Part shown: positions 33,129 through 41,188 of the stretch, in pieces
How the letters are laid out: each line of letters starts with the position of its first letter
Position numbering within the stretch: the first letter of the stretch is position 1
Assembly (NCBI GenBank): GCA_942493215.1
Contig: OW818670.1
Span: forward strand, 744,001-808,000
DNA from: G942493215 sp942493215
Lineage (GTDB): Bacteria; Bacillota_I; Bacilli_A; RF39; UBA660
DNA length: 64,000 nucleotides
Direction of reading: 5' to 3'
Position numbers and translations under genes: made by a program
Notes under the pieces: generated by a model
Told to the model about the DNA's origin: nothing
Database searches by the model: none
Seen by the model: the letters and a program-made list of their open reading frames with translations, nothing else

Positions 33129-33157
33129 ATCAAAGACAAAGAAAGCTGGTAATAATT

Positions 33158-34330
33158 ATGCAACCATTAATTTTAATAAAATATGGAGAACTTACAACTA
33201 AAAAAGATAATCGTAAAGTATTTATTAAATTATTAGAGAATAATATTAAAAATGTTTTAAAAAATTTAGATTATAAAATTATTAAAGATTTATCACGTAT
33301 GTATATTGAAACTAATAGTATTGATGAAGTTATTGGATGTTTACAAAAAGTTTTTGGTCTACATGGTATAATTGTTTGTCATCGAGCAGAAAATAATATT
33401 GATAGTATGACCAAAGTTATTTTAGATGATTTAAAAGATATTAATTTTAAAACTTTTAAAGTTGTAACGCAACGATCAGATAAAGATTTTCCTATTAATA
33501 GTATGGAAGTAAGTGGGATAATAGGTGGTAATGTTTTAAAAAATATTAATTGCCATGTTGATGTTCATAATCCCGATATTACTGTTCATATTGAAATCAG
33601 AAAAGAATCCACCTATATTTATACTAATGAAATAAGAGGATTAGGTGGTTATCCAACCGGTATTCAAGGTAAAGGATTATTAATGTTAAGTGGGGGAATT
33701 GATAGCCCTGTAGCTGGTTATTTAGCCTTAAAACGAGGTGTTGATCTTGAATGCATTTATTTTGAATCACCACCACATACTAGTATGGAAGCTAAAAATA
33801 AAGTTTTAAAATTAGCGGGCATTATCAATGCATATTCAGGTAATATTAAGGTTCATATTGTTCCTTTTACTAAATTACAAGAAGCTATTTATAAAAATGT
33901 TCCGGCTAATTATAATATAACCATTATGCGGCGAATGATGTATCGTATTGGTGAAAGAATGGCTTATAAAAGAAACTGTAAAATTATTATTAATGGTGAA
34001 AGTATTGGTCAAGTAGCTAGTCAAACATTAAGTAGTATGAGTGTTATAAATAATGTTGTTAAAATGCCGGTTATTCGTCCGGTGGCGTGTTTTGATAAGT
34101 TGGAAATAATTGCCATATCAAAAAAAATAGGTACCTATGAAACAAGTATTTTACCATTTGAAGATTGTTGTACTTTATTTGTTCCTAAACATCCTATTAT
34201 AAATCCCGTTTTAGAACAATGTGAATTATATGAAAAAAGCTTTGATTATGAATCTTTAATTAAAGAATGTATAAGTAATATTGAAACAATAAAAGATCTT
34301 AATTTTAACGAATATCAAGACTATTTATAA
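33158..34330 (+). CDS. thiI: tRNA 4-thiouridine sulfurtransferase ThiI
   Basis: ThiI makes 4-thiouridine at position 8 of tRNA and can feed sulfur to thiamine synthesis. The 390-residue product has the N-terminal ferredoxin-like and THUMP domains, the PP-loop LSGGIDSPVAGYLALKRG and the cysteine-containing FEDCCTLFVPKHP. It lacks the C-terminal rhodanese domain, as is usual in Gram-positive bacteria. Relatives usually have a cysteine desulfurase gene between ezrA and thiI; none is here. The ribosome site (AAAGCTGGT) is weak. No terminator was found before the SASP gene. Confidence 0.94.
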   Translation: MQPLILIKYGELTTKKDNRKVFIKLLENNIKNVLKNLDYKIIKDLSRMYIETNSIDEVIGCLQKVFGLHGIIVCHRAENNIDSMTKVILDDLKDINFKTFKVVTQRSDKDFPINSMEVSGIIGGNVLKNINCHVDVHNPDITVHIEIRKESTYIYTNEIRGLGGYPTGIQGKGLLMLSGGIDSPVAGYLALKRGVDLECIYFESPPHTSMEAKNKVLKLAGIINAYSGNIKVHIVPFTKLQEAIYKNVPANYNITIMRRMMYRIGERMAYKRNCKIIINGESIGQVASQTLSSMSVINNVVKMPVIRPVACFDKLEIIAISKKIGTYETSILPFEDCCTLFVPKHPIINPVLEQCELYEKSFDYESLIKECISNIETIKDLNFNEYQDYL

Positions 34331-34355
34331 GCCAAAAATTACCACTAAAAAAAAG

Positions 34356-34385
34356 GTATGAAAGTCTAATCTCCTGTTCATTCTA
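34356..34385 (+). promoter_or_regulatory. Sigma-G-like promoter of the SASP gene
   Basis: GTATG (34356-34360) and CATTCTA (34379-34385) are 18 bp apart and match the forespore consensus (GHATR and CATNNTA). Transcription would start near 34392, after the left arm of the hairpin at 34371-34399. Confidence 0.6.
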
Positions 34386-34399
34386 TTAATGTACAGGAG
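34371..34399 (+). promoter_or_regulatory. Hairpin that pairs with the SASP ribosome-binding site
   Basis: CTCCTGT at 34371-34377 is the exact complement of ACAGGAG at 34393-34399, which is the core of the SASP Shine-Dalgarno. In any transcript coming from thiI the site would be paired; in a transcript starting at the sigma-G-like promoter the left arm is absent and the site is free. Confidence 0.55.
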
Positions 34400-34408
34400 G
34401 TGAGATAT

Positions 34409-34636
34409 ATGAATAACAGTGCAAACAAAGGCGGATCATATAGCAAATTAGTTGTTCCAGGCGCAAGACAAGCTCTTGATAAAATGAAATATGAAATAGC
34501 TAATGAGTTTGGTGTCAATATGGGACCTGATGCAACTTCTAGAGCTAATGGAACTGTTGGTGGAGAAATCACAAAGAGATTAGTTCAAATGGGAGAACAA
34601 AATTTAGGTGGTTCAACTGGTAGCCAAGCTAGATAA
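34409..34636 (+). CDS. Small acid-soluble spore protein, alpha/beta type
   Basis: These proteins saturate spore DNA, protect it from UV and heat, and are degraded at germination. The 75-residue product has the family core: VPGARQALDKMKYEIANEFGV and TSRANGTVGGEITKRLV, including the E-F/I-A-x-E-type region cut by the GPR protease, which is encoded at 62241-63260. The ATG at 34409 follows AGGAGGTGA. Its presence is strong evidence for true endospore formation. Confidence 0.95.
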   Translation: MNNSANKGGSYSKLVVPGARQALDKMKYEIANEFGVNMGPDATSRANGTVGGEITKRLVQMGEQNLGGSTGSQAR

Positions 34637-34647
34637 TAATAGAAATG

Positions 34648-34672
34648 GACAGTTAGATAACTGTCTTTTTTT
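34648..34672 (+). terminator. Intrinsic terminator after the SASP gene
   Basis: A 7-bp stem (34648-34654 with 34659-34665), a 4-base loop and seven T follow the SASP stop. Confidence 0.85.
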
Positions 34673-34687
34673 ATAAGGGTGATAATA

Positions 34688-34771
34688 ATGTATAATGAAT
34701 TATTTTATTTATGGAATTTTTATAAAAACAATTTTATAAAAGAATTAAAAAACAATAAAGAAATTAATTAA
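34688..34771 (+). CDS. Possible 27-residue peptide
   Basis: A short open frame, MYNELFYLWNFYKNNFIKEL plus seven more residues, follows an AAGGGTGAT ribosome-site-like sequence with 5-bp spacing. It lies between the SASP terminator and another terminator and so is framed like a gene. It is aromatic and amphipathic. Without homologues it may well be chance; no promoter was clear. Confidence 0.3.
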   Translation: MYNELFYLWNFYKNNFIKELKNNKEIN

Positions 34772-34776
34772 AATAA

Positions 34777-34808
34777 AAAACTGTTGATAATATTAAATCA
34801 ACAGTTTT
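34777..34808. terminator. Bidirectional terminator
   Basis: An 11-bp stem (34777-34787 with 34798-34808) with a 10-base loop lies between the possible small ORF and the convergent gene at 34824, with A and T runs on the two sides. Confidence 0.75.
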
Positions 34809-34823
34809 ATTAATTTAGTTCTC

Positions 34824-35621
34824 TTATTTGGGCATTGTAGTTGCAAAAAGTTTAGCCAACATTTTATTGGCGCCTTCTTCATTAGTTGGTATGACATCAT
34901 CGACTGGTTTTAATGCAAATTCTTCTTGCTTAACAAGATCTTCATTTATAACAAATGGTGTATTATTATTGATATGAACTATCTGGAAGCCACAAACTTG
35001 ATATAATATTCTTGGTTGAATTTTTTTTGTTCCACCAAGTAGACCCATAAGCAATTCGAATTTCTCTTCTTCTTGTAATCCCGATTGATACATTGCACTC
35101 ATAAATGGTGAAATTACCTTACCACATAAAAAACCACGTTGTATTAAACTAGAAAATTGTTCATTAATGACATGCATGACTATGAATAAGTACTTATAAT
35201 TGCTAAAAACTAATCCTTCCTTTTTAGTTTGCAATATTCTCATACCTGACACTACTTCTTCAGTGGCCATATGATCAATGTTTTGATTAAAAAAGGAATC
35301 TAGACCGTCAATTTTATCTCTAGTAAGCATTTGATCATCTTCAGTTAATATCTGCATCAATATAAGTTCTAACTCTTTAAACATGGCCTCAAGATAGATT
35401 AGATTATCTGGTGATATTTCTTCACCACTTACAGTATTTGAAGCTATAGCACTTGCTAAAGAATAAAGCATACCCATAGTTGACCGAACATAAGATGAAT
35501 GTGAACTATTTAGTGCCTCATGACCTTTTTTAAAAAAATCAGTTACAAGATTTTCAATGTTGGGCGAACAATTACCTAAAGCCTTTATATAATAGTATTC
35601 ATTATTAAAATCATTAGCCAT
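34824..35621 (-). CDS. Hypothetical protein, 265 residues
   Basis: I do not recognise this protein. It looks soluble and largely helical, opening MANDFNNEYYYIKALGNCSP. It contains GLLGGTKKIQPRILYQVCGF in the C-terminal third, and no signal peptide, membrane helix or catalytic motif was seen. It follows a weak TATAAT element at 35642-35647 (minus strand) and a purine-rich GGGGATTAGGA ribosome site. The neighbours are the SASP gene and clpP, so a role in sporulation or stress is possible but not supported by anything in its sequence. Confidence 0.75.
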   Translation of the reverse strand: MANDFNNEYYYIKALGNCSPNIENLVTDFFKKGHEALNSSHSSYVRSTMGMLYSLASAIASNTVSGEEISPDNLIYLEAMFKELELILMQILTEDDQMLTRDKIDGLDSFFNQNIDHMATEEVVSGMRILQTKKEGLVFSNYKYLFIVMHVINEQFSSLIQRGFLCGKVISPFMSAMYQSGLQEEEKFELLMGLLGGTKKIQPRILYQVCGFQIVHINNNTPFVINEDLVKQEEFALKPVDDVIPTNEEGANKMLAKLFATTMPK

Positions 35622-35697
35622 TCCTAATCCCCCTAACTATCATTATAATAGCACAACCATTTAAAAATAACAATAAATAGGAGAATCGTAATATAAT

Positions 35698-36279
35698 TTA
35701 TACCTTATTATTTAAAATCTTATCTATTAAACCATAATTTAATGCTTCTTCAGCACTCATAAAATAATCACGTTCTGTATCGTTTTCAATTTTTTTAACA
35801 TCTTGACTAGTATTTCTAGCAAGAATATGGTTAAGTTTATCCTTGAGTCTTAAAATACGTTCGGCAGCAATTTTTATTTCGGTTGCTTGACCTTGAGCTC
35901 CTCCTAAAGGTTGGTGAATTAAGACTTCACTATTAGGCAAACAAAAACGTTTACCATTTGCTCCTGATGATAATAAGAAAGCAGCCATAGAAGCAGCTAT
36001 ACCGATACAAATAGTTGAGACATCACTTTTTATTACATTCATAGTATCATAAATAGCCATTCCGGCTGTAATACTTCCTCCTGGAGAATTTATATAAATA
36101 CTAATATCATCTTTATTAAGAGAATCTAAATATAATAATTGAGCTACAACAATATTGGCATTGGTATCATCTATCTCACCACTAATAATAATAATACGAT
36201 CTTTTAATAGTCTAGAATATATATCATATAATCTTTCACCATTATTAGTTCGTTCAATAACCATAGGTACTAAATTCAT
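35698..36279 (-). CDS. clpP: ATP-dependent Clp protease proteolytic subunit
   Basis: ClpP forms the double heptameric peptidase that works with ClpX or ClpC. The 193-residue product has the catalytic triad Ser97 (GIAASMAA), His122 (LIHQPLGG) and Asp171 (TERDYFMSAEEA), and the substrate groove SPGGSI. The start MNLVPMVIERTNNGER has the usual short propeptide-like head. It is monocistronic and diverges from the nucleoside kinase gene. No CtsR box was found in the 115 bp between them. Confidence 0.97.
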   Translation of the reverse strand: MNLVPMVIERTNNGERLYDIYSRLLKDRIIIISGEIDDTNANIVVAQLLYLDSLNKDDISIYINSPGGSITAGMAIYDTMNVIKSDVSTICIGIAASMAAFLLSSGANGKRFCLPNSEVLIHQPLGGAQGQATEIKIAAERILRLKDKLNHILARNTSQDVKKIENDTERDYFMSAEEALNYGLIDKILNNKV

Positions 36280-36338
36280 ACAATCATCCTTTCTAACTTT
36301 ATATTATCAAGAAAAACGTAAAGTATGCCCTAAAAGAT

Positions 36339-36367
36339 GTGACAAAATAATTATTTTTTGATACAAT
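36339..36367 (+). promoter_or_regulatory. Promoter of the 36395 nucleoside kinase gene
   Basis: GTGACA (36339-36344) and TACAAT (36362-36367) are 17 bp apart, with TGA before the -10 box. Confidence 0.7.
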
Positions 36368-36394
36368 GTTATTATAGAATAAGAGGGATACATA

Positions 36395-38056
36395 GTGGAA
36401 AGAGATATCAAAATAACATTTCAAAAAATTACTAAAGAATTTCCAGCTAATATAAAGATAGTGGATATATGTCGTTGTTTTCAATCTTACTTCAATTATC
36501 CTATTTTAATTGCGAAGGTAGATAATGAGTTAGTTTCTTTAGGTGAGGAATTAACAAGGAAATCAACCATTGACTTTTATGACCGTAGTTCCGGTGTTGG
36601 TAATGGTATATATGGAAGAAGTTTACAATATATCGTTGTTTTGGCAGTTAAAAGAGTAATAGGACCAGATGTTGATGTTGTTATTGAACATTCAATGGAT
36701 AAAGGATTCTATTGTGAGATTAAAGCTGAAGATGTTAACGCTAAAATAATAAATAGTATTGAAAAAGAAATGCATAATATTGTTAAACAAGACTTAATAT
36801 TCAATAAGATTAGTGTTTTAAGAACTGATGCTATAAAATTCTTTAAAAAAGAAAAACAACAAGATAAAGTAAAAGTATTAAGATATATAAGTAATACTTA
36901 TGTTAATCTATATCGTATAGATAATATTTATGACTACTTCTATGGTGATCTAGCATATAGTACGAAAGATATTGATGAATTTAATTTAACATATATTAGT
37001 GATAATGGCTTTGTAGTTAGTTATCCTGATGTCTATAATCCAGAAGTTACTTTAGATTATAAGCATCATAAATTATTATTTGATAAATTTTTAGATTATA
37101 CCAAATGGGGAAGAACAATCGGTATTGAGAATGCGGCTGATTTAAATGAAGTAGTTGCTCATGGTAAGTATGATGAATTAATTAGACTTTCAGAAGCATA
37201 CTATAATGGCCAAATAGCGCATATTGCTGATGATATTTATGATAATCATCCACAAGTAAAGATAATCTTAATGGCCGGACCAACCTCAAGTAGTAAGACA
37301 ACAACTGCACGTAAATTAGAAACGTACTTATGTAGTAAAGGATTACTAACACATAGAATATCGATTGATGATTATTATTTAAATCGTCGTGATACACCAA
37401 GAGATGCTAATGGGGAATATGATTATGAAAATATTACCGCTATTGATGTAAATCTATTTAATAAGCATTTAGCGAAACTCTTAGCAGGTGAACGAGTATT
37501 ATTACCAGAATATAATTTTGTTACTGGTGAAAGAGAATATAGAGATAATTATTTAAAACTTGATGAAAAAGATATAATTGTTATTGAAGGATTACATGCT
37601 TTAAATGATGATTTAACAATATCAGTTGAAAGACGTTATAAATATAAGATTTATATTAGTCCTTTAACTCAACTTAATATAGATAATCATAATCGTATTC
37701 ATACAAGTGATACTAGAAGATTACGACGTATTGTTCGTGATAATAAAACAAGAGGCTATAATGCTGCCAGCACTTTATCCCAATGGAAGAAGATTAGGGA
37801 AGGTGAAGAAAAGTATATATTCCCATATCAAGATACGGCTGATGTTATTATTAATTCAGCTTTAATCTATGAAATAGGAGTATTAAAAACTTATGTTGAA
37901 CCATTATTATTCTCAGTTGAAGAAGATGATCCAGCATACCCTGAGGCCCTTCGCCTAATAAACTTTTTACGAAACTTTTTACCTATTCCTAGTGAAGAAG
38001 TTCCAAAAGATTCTGTATTAAGAGAATTTATTGGTGGCAGTTGTTATAAAAATTAA
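36395..38056 (+). CDS. Nucleoside kinase with ThrRS-like N-terminal region and uridine-kinase domain
   Basis: The 553-residue product has an N-terminal half resembling the TGS and editing-type domains of threonyl-tRNA synthetase, with HSMDKGFYCEI in place of the usual metal-binding part. The C-terminal half is a phosphoribulokinase/uridine-kinase domain with the P-loop MAGPTSSSKTTTARKL, DDYYLNR and VIEGLHALND. This fusion occurs in Clostridia and Thermotoga, where it is annotated as a nucleoside kinase. It starts with GTG at 36395 after AAGAGGG and is followed by gap after 11 bp. It may salvage uridine or a related nucleoside; the role of the N-terminal part is unknown. Confidence 0.88.
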   Translation: MERDIKITFQKITKEFPANIKIVDICRCFQSYFNYPILIAKVDNELVSLGEELTRKSTIDFYDRSSGVGNGIYGRSLQYIVVLAVKRVIGPDVDVVIEHSMDKGFYCEIKAEDVNAKIINSIEKEMHNIVKQDLIFNKISVLRTDAIKFFKKEKQQDKVKVLRYISNTYVNLYRIDNIYDYFYGDLAYSTKDIDEFNLTYISDNGFVVSYPDVYNPEVTLDYKHHKLLFDKFLDYTKWGRTIGIENAADLNEVVAHGKYDELIRLSEAYYNGQIAHIADDIYDNHPQVKIILMAGPTSSSKTTTARKLETYLCSKGLLTHRISIDDYYLNRRDTPRDANGEYDYENITAIDVNLFNKHLAKLLAGERVLLPEYNFVTGEREYRDNYLKLDEKDIIVIEGLHALNDDLTISVERRYKYKIYISPLTQLNIDNHNRIHTSDTRRLRRIVRDNKTRGYNAASTLSQWKKIREGEEKYIFPYQDTADVIINSALIYEIGVLKTYVEPLLFSVEEDDPAYPEALRLINFLRNFLPIPSEEVPKDSVLREFIGGSCYKN

Positions 38057-38067
38057 GGAGGAAGAAA

Positions 38068-39075
38068 ATGATAAAAGTAGCAATTAATGGTTTTGGAAGA
38101 ATTGGACGTTTAGTTTTTAGACTTATGGAAGAAAATCCTAATTTTGAGGTTGTAGCGATTAATGATTTAACTGATCCTGAACAAATCGCTTATCTCTTAA
38201 AATATGATACTAATCATCGAGGATATCGTCAAAATGAAATATCTTTTGATACTAATAATATTATTGTTGGTAATCACAAGATAAAAGTTTTAGCCGAACT
38301 TGATCCTACTAAATTACCATGGGGTGAATTAGGGATTGATGAAGTGTTTGAGTGTACTGGTCATTTTACAGATGAAGAAAAAGCAATGGCCCATATAACG
38401 GCAGGAGCTAAAAAAGTTATTATTTCAGCACCAGCTAAAGGTGATATGAAAACAATTGTTTATAATGTTAATGAACATACATTAGACGGTAGTGAAAAAA
38501 TAATTAGTGCTGCTAGTTGTACAACTAACTGTTTAGCACCCGTATTAAAAGTACTTGATGAACATTTTGGTATTGTAAAAGGATATATGACAACCGTTCA
38601 TGCATATACTAACGATCAAGTTATTCTTGACGTTGCTCATAAAAAGGGTATTAAAGCTCGCCGTGGTAGAGCAGGAGCTGCTAATATTATTCCATCATCA
38701 ACCGGCGCAGCAAGCGCTATAGGGCTAGTTTTACCTAATTTAAAGGGTAAATTAGATGGAAGTTCTTTACGAGTACCAGTTCCAACTGGTTCAGTTATTG
38801 ATTTAAGTCTTGAGTTAAGTAAGAATACCAATGTCGAAGAAATAAATAAAGCTTTTAAAGATAATCAAAATGAGTCTATTAATTTCACAATGGATCCTAT
38901 TGTTTCAAGCGATATTATAGATTCCCATTTAGGAGCTTTAGTTGATGGTTTATTAACCAGTATCTTAGAAGTAGATGGCAAGCAAATGGTAAAAATAGTT
39001 GCTTGGTATGATAATGAGATGGGTTATAGTGCCCAAATGGTTAGAACTGCCGAATATTTAGGTAAATTACTTTAG
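38068..39075 (+). CDS. gap: Glyceraldehyde-3-phosphate dehydrogenase
   Basis: The enzyme oxidises glyceraldehyde 3-phosphate with NAD in glycolysis. The 335-residue product has the N-terminal NAD motif INGFGRIGR, catalytic Cys151 in SCTTNCLAP and His178 in TTVHAYTND. Leu or Asp at the position after INDL (residues 32-34) suggests NAD preference. AAGGAGG precedes the ATG. It ends at a terminator, so it is separated from pgk and tpiA by two prepilin genes. Confidence 0.97.
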   Translation: MIKVAINGFGRIGRLVFRLMEENPNFEVVAINDLTDPEQIAYLLKYDTNHRGYRQNEISFDTNNIIVGNHKIKVLAELDPTKLPWGELGIDEVFECTGHFTDEEKAMAHITAGAKKVIISAPAKGDMKTIVYNVNEHTLDGSEKIISAASCTTNCLAPVLKVLDEHFGIVKGYMTTVHAYTNDQVILDVAHKKGIKARRGRAGAANIIPSSTGAASAIGLVLPNLKGKLDGSSLRVPVPTGSVIDLSLELSKNTNVEEINKAFKDNQNESINFTMDPIVSSDIIDSHLGALVDGLLTSILEVDGKQMVKIVAWYDNEMGYSAQMVRTAEYLGKLL

Positions 39076-39101
39076 AAATAGTTAAAACTATTTCTTTTTT
39101 T
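39074..39101 (+). terminator. Intrinsic terminator after gap
   Basis: A stem of at least 8 bp (39074-39081 with 39088-39095) is followed by a long T run right after the gap stop. Confidence 0.85.
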
Positions 39102-39118
39102 CTACATTGGGAAAGTCC

Positions 39119-39147
39119 TTTACAAAAAATGGTATTTATATTATAAT
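39119..39147 (+). promoter_or_regulatory. Promoter of the prepilin-pgk-tpiA unit
   Basis: TTTACA (39119-39124) and TATAAT (39142-39147) are 17 bp apart. I see no other promoter before pgk, so this one may drive both prepilins and the two glycolytic genes. Confidence 0.7.
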
Positions 39148-39181
39148 TAAACATAGTAGATAAGAATAAGGATGTGATACC

Positions 39182-39565
39182 ATGTCCAATAAAAAAGGTT
39201 TTACTTTGGTGGAAATGATGACCGTTATTGTTTTAATCAGCGCTATTTTATTATTAATTGTTAATGCTTTTACTAAAACGTTAGCTAATAGTAAAGAAAA
39301 AGCTTACCAGCTTCAAATAGGTACACTTGAAGAAGCTGGGAAGAAATGGGCGATGGAAAATCCTGGGTCTTTATCAAAGACAGAATCATATAAATTATTG
39401 ATTAGCGATTTAAAAGAAGAAGGTTATATAAAAGACCAAGATGTTGTTGATCCTCGTGATAATAGTACAATGAATGGTTGTATAAAAATAGAATACGATA
39501 ATGCTTATAATCAATATACATATGAATATACCGCTGAATCAGTTATTTGTCATCCACCCGTATAA
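39182..39565 (+). CDS. Small prepilin-like protein
   Basis: The 127-residue product has a class III leader: Gly6 followed by FTLVE with Glu at +5, then a hydrophobic helix to about residue 30. The rest is a small pseudopilin-type head with EEAGKKWAMENP after the helix and two cysteines in the C-terminal half. It has the size of minor pilins or pseudopilins such as ComGC. It needs a prepilin peptidase, an ATPase and a membrane platform protein, none of which are in the window. It lies 31 bp before a second small prepilin. Confidence 0.85.
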   Translation: MSNKKGFTLVEMMTVIVLISAILLLIVNAFTKTLANSKEKAYQLQIGTLEEAGKKWAMENPGSLSKTESYKLLISDLKEEGYIKDQDVVDPRDNSTMNGCIKIEYDNAYNQYTYEYTAESVICHPPV

Positions 39566-39596
39566 TAATATAAATTAATGGAAAGTAGTGATAGAT

Positions 39597-39989
39597 ATGC
39601 CAAAGAATAAAGGATTTACCCTAATTGAATTAACTGGTGTAATGGTAGTTATTTCTCTTATTTTATTATTTACTTTGCCACAAATTATCCAGAATATGAA
39701 AGATGCTAAAACCCGTGAGTATAACCGGTTTGTGGAAGATTTAAAGATGGCAACTGAAACATATGTTGAAAGTAATCGTGATAATTATCCCCAATTAAAT
39801 ATAACAGGTGGCAGTGTTACACTCACTATTACGGATTTAATTAATGCAGGATTAGTAAAAAAAGATATTATTAATCCAAGTAGTAATCAGGCTGTTACAG
39901 ACGAGGATAGCATCATTGTTACTAAACAAGATGATGGAACTTTAAAATATGAATTTATTGATAGTACATTGCCACCGGGTAATGATTAG
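39597..39989 (+). CDS. Small prepilin-like protein
   Basis: The ATG at 39597 gives 130 residues; a GTG at 39588 is in frame but overlaps the ribosome site. Gly6 is followed by FTLIE with Glu at +5, and the helix runs to about residue 30. The head contains TDLINAGLVKKDIINPSSNQ, a pattern also seen in the 39182 protein and in the pilins at 56082 and 56486. There are no cysteines in the head, unlike the other members. It ends 12 bp before pgk, so the two are very likely cotranscribed. Confidence 0.85.
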   Translation: MPKNKGFTLIELTGVMVVISLILLFTLPQIIQNMKDAKTREYNRFVEDLKMATETYVESNRDNYPQLNITGGSVTLTITDLINAGLVKKDIINPSSNQAVTDEDSIIVTKQDDGTLKYEFIDSTLPPGND

Positions 39990-40001
39990 AGGAGGAATAA
40001 A

Positions 40002-41180
40002 ATGAAAAAAACAATAAGAGATTATGATTTAAATGGTAAAAAGGTAATTATTAGAGTAGACTTTAATGTTCCTATTAAAGATGGTGTTATTACTGATGAT
40101 ACAAGAATTAGAGAAAGTTTAACTACTATTAAATATGCGATTGATAATAATGCTAAAGTTATTTTAATGTCACATTTAGGTCGAGTTAAAACTTCAGATG
40201 ATGCTAAAAATAATTCTTTAGAACCTATTGCTAAACATTTAGGTGAATTATTAAATAAAAAAATAAAGTTTGCGTGTGGTACGAGAGGATTAGAAGATAT
40301 TGTTAATTCTTTAAAAGATGGGGAAGTATTATTAATGGAAAATACCCGTTTTGAAGATATTGACGGTGAAAAAGAAAGTAAAAATGATTCTAAATTAGGT
40401 GCTTACTGGGCTAGTTTAGGTGATATATATATTAATGATGCTTTTGGTACAAGTCATCGAGCTCATGCTTCTAATGTAGGTATTGCGAGTCATTTACCTA
40501 ATGGCATTGGTTTCTTAATTGAAAAAGAATTAGAGGCTTTTAAACCAGTTTTAAATAATCCGGTTCATCCTTATATTGTTATTTTAGGTGGGGCAAAAGT
40601 AGCTGATAAAATAGGTGTAATAAAGAATCTTGTTAATAGTGCCGATTATATTTTAATTGGTGGTGGTATGGCATATACCTTCTTAAAAGCTAAAGGAAAT
40701 AATATCGGGAAGTCATTATTAGATACTGAAAATATTGGATTCTGTGAAGAAATGATTGGTAAATACCCACAAAAGATTATTTTACCAGTTGATAATATAT
40801 GTGCTTCAGAAATTAAAGGTGGTATTCCTACTAGAGAATGTTTAATTAATGATATAAAAGATGATGAAATGGGCTTAGATATTGGCCCTAAAACAATGGG
40901 AGTTTTTAAACGCTACTTAATGTCAGCCAAAACGATTGTTTGGAATGGACCATTAGGTTATAGTGAGATTAAAGAGTTTGAAGCAGGTACTAGAGTCTTA
41001 TGTGAAGAATTATCTAATTGTCAAGCTTATAAAGTAGCAGGTGGTGGTGATACCGCGGCGGCTATAGATAAATTAGGATTTACTAAATCCTTCAATCATA
41101 TATCAACTGGTGGAGGAGCTTCTTTAGAATTGTTAGAGGGTAAAGACTTACCTGGTATAAAAGCGATTATGGATAAGTAG
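40002..41180 (+). CDS. pgk: Phosphoglycerate kinase
   Basis: The enzyme transfers phosphate from 1,3-bisphosphoglycerate to ADP. The 392-residue product has RVDFNVPIKDG, the substrate-binding SHLGRVK, and the nucleotide motif GGGDTAAAIDKLG near the C-terminus. GAGGAGG precedes the ATG. It follows a prepilin gene by 12 bp and precedes tpiA by 8 bp, which makes an unusual mixed operon. Confidence 0.97.
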   Translation: MKKTIRDYDLNGKKVIIRVDFNVPIKDGVITDDTRIRESLTTIKYAIDNNAKVILMSHLGRVKTSDDAKNNSLEPIAKHLGELLNKKIKFACGTRGLEDIVNSLKDGEVLLMENTRFEDIDGEKESKNDSKLGAYWASLGDIYINDAFGTSHRAHASNVGIASHLPNGIGFLIEKELEAFKPVLNNPVHPYIVILGGAKVADKIGVIKNLVNSADYILIGGGMAYTFLKAKGNNIGKSLLDTENIGFCEEMIGKYPQKIILPVDNICASEIKGGIPTRECLINDIKDDEMGLDIGPKTMGVFKRYLMSAKTIVWNGPLGYSEIKEFEAGTRVLCEELSNCQAYKVAGGGDTAAAIDKLGFTKSFNHISTGGGASLELLEGKDLPGIKAIMDK

Positions 41181-41188
41181 GTGGATAT

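Noticed and set aside
36280..36394. CtsR operator in the clpP promoter region
   Set aside because: No direct heptad repeat of the CtsR type was seen in the 115-bp intergenic region.
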